Of a stretch of 20,608 nucleotides of DNA, positions 20,535 through 20,608 are shown piece after piece. A model generated the notes under the pieces. The model made no database searches. It was not told the origin of the DNA and saw only the letters and a program-made list of their open reading frames with translations. The stretch is from the NCBI GenBank assembly GCA_934474225.1, contig CAKSLU010000026.1:1-20608 (forward strand), in the 5' to 3' direction. Source of the DNA: an uncultured Eubacteriales bacterium. Its GTDB lineage: Bacteria; Bacillota; Clostridia; Oscillospirales; CAG-272. Made by a program: the position numbers and the translations under genes. The number at the start of each line of letters is the position of its first letter. Position 1 is the stretch's first letter.

Positions 20535-20608
20535 TTGTCACTTTTGATAAGCGCGGCGGCATGGATTTTCGCATTTTCCGTCGATTTCACGATTTGTGCG
20601 CGCGGCGG

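Noticed and set aside
1..20608. CRISPR array, tRNA, rRNA, prophage or intact transposase
   Set aside because: No regularly spaced direct repeats, no tRNA-like cloverleaf or rRNA sequence noticed, and no integrase or transposase reading frame on either strand.

Overview
The window looks like chromosomal DNA of a strictly anaerobic, low-oxygen-adapted Firmicute, most likely an Oscillospiraceae/Ruminococcaceae-type member of the Clostridia. The reasons are an NAD-linked trimeric [FeFe] hydrogenase, a 2-hydroxyacyl-CoA dehydratase-type activase, strong AGGAGG-type ribosome binding sites, sigma-A promoters in AT-rich spacers between GC-rich genes, a dockerin-like module, and a palindromic intergenic repeat of a kind I associate with that family. 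Every gene I accept is on the minus strand, so transcription runs from right to left. Long open frames on the plus strand are shadows of GC-rich codon usage.

Right to left: (1) 20.6-16.2 kb, a two-gene unit with its own consensus promoter. It encodes a 985-aa double-ATPase CoA-dehydratase activase and a 418-aa HgdB-like partner, ending in a terminator and a ~110-bp cruciform repeat. (2) 15.8-12.4 kb, a five-gene putative redox/H2-sensing operon: DRTGG protein, RsbW-like ATPase, a sensory-type [FeFe]-hydrogenase-like protein (HydS-like), a second DRTGG protein and a PHP phosphoesterase. (3) 12.2-7.1 kb, the hydrogenase operon hydC, HATPase, thioredoxin-fold ferredoxin-like protein, hydB, hydA, closed by a strong terminator. 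(4) 7.1-4.1 kb, an ECF sigma factor translationally coupled to a membrane-anchored, LRR-bearing anti-sigma-like sensor. (5) 4.0-2.4 kb, a solitary solute-binding lipoprotein. (6) 2.3-0.3 kb, a secreted sialidase-fold protein with an N-terminal dockerin-like module. (7) The first 44 bases are the start of an iron-type alcohol dehydrogenase, with a perfect consensus promoter upstream.

HydABC is known from other anaerobes to couple NADH and reduced ferredoxin oxidation to H2 formation (electron bifurcation/confurcation). The neighbouring operon carries an H-cluster protein whose L1 loop lacks the proton-relay cysteine, as in reported sensory HydS proteins, together with ATPase and phosphoesterase partners. 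The promoters of these two operons are near-copies: the same TAGCAA-N17-TATAAT core and the same TGCGCCTCT leader block, about 44 of 60 positions alike by eye. A probable Rex operator (12 of 14 consensus bases) lies upstream of hydC. I infer a co-regulated module in which an H2 or redox signal read by the HydS-like protein, plus NADH/NAD read by Rex, sets hydrogenase output. This shared control is the most interesting candidate system in the window. All matches are by eye; no database search was possible.
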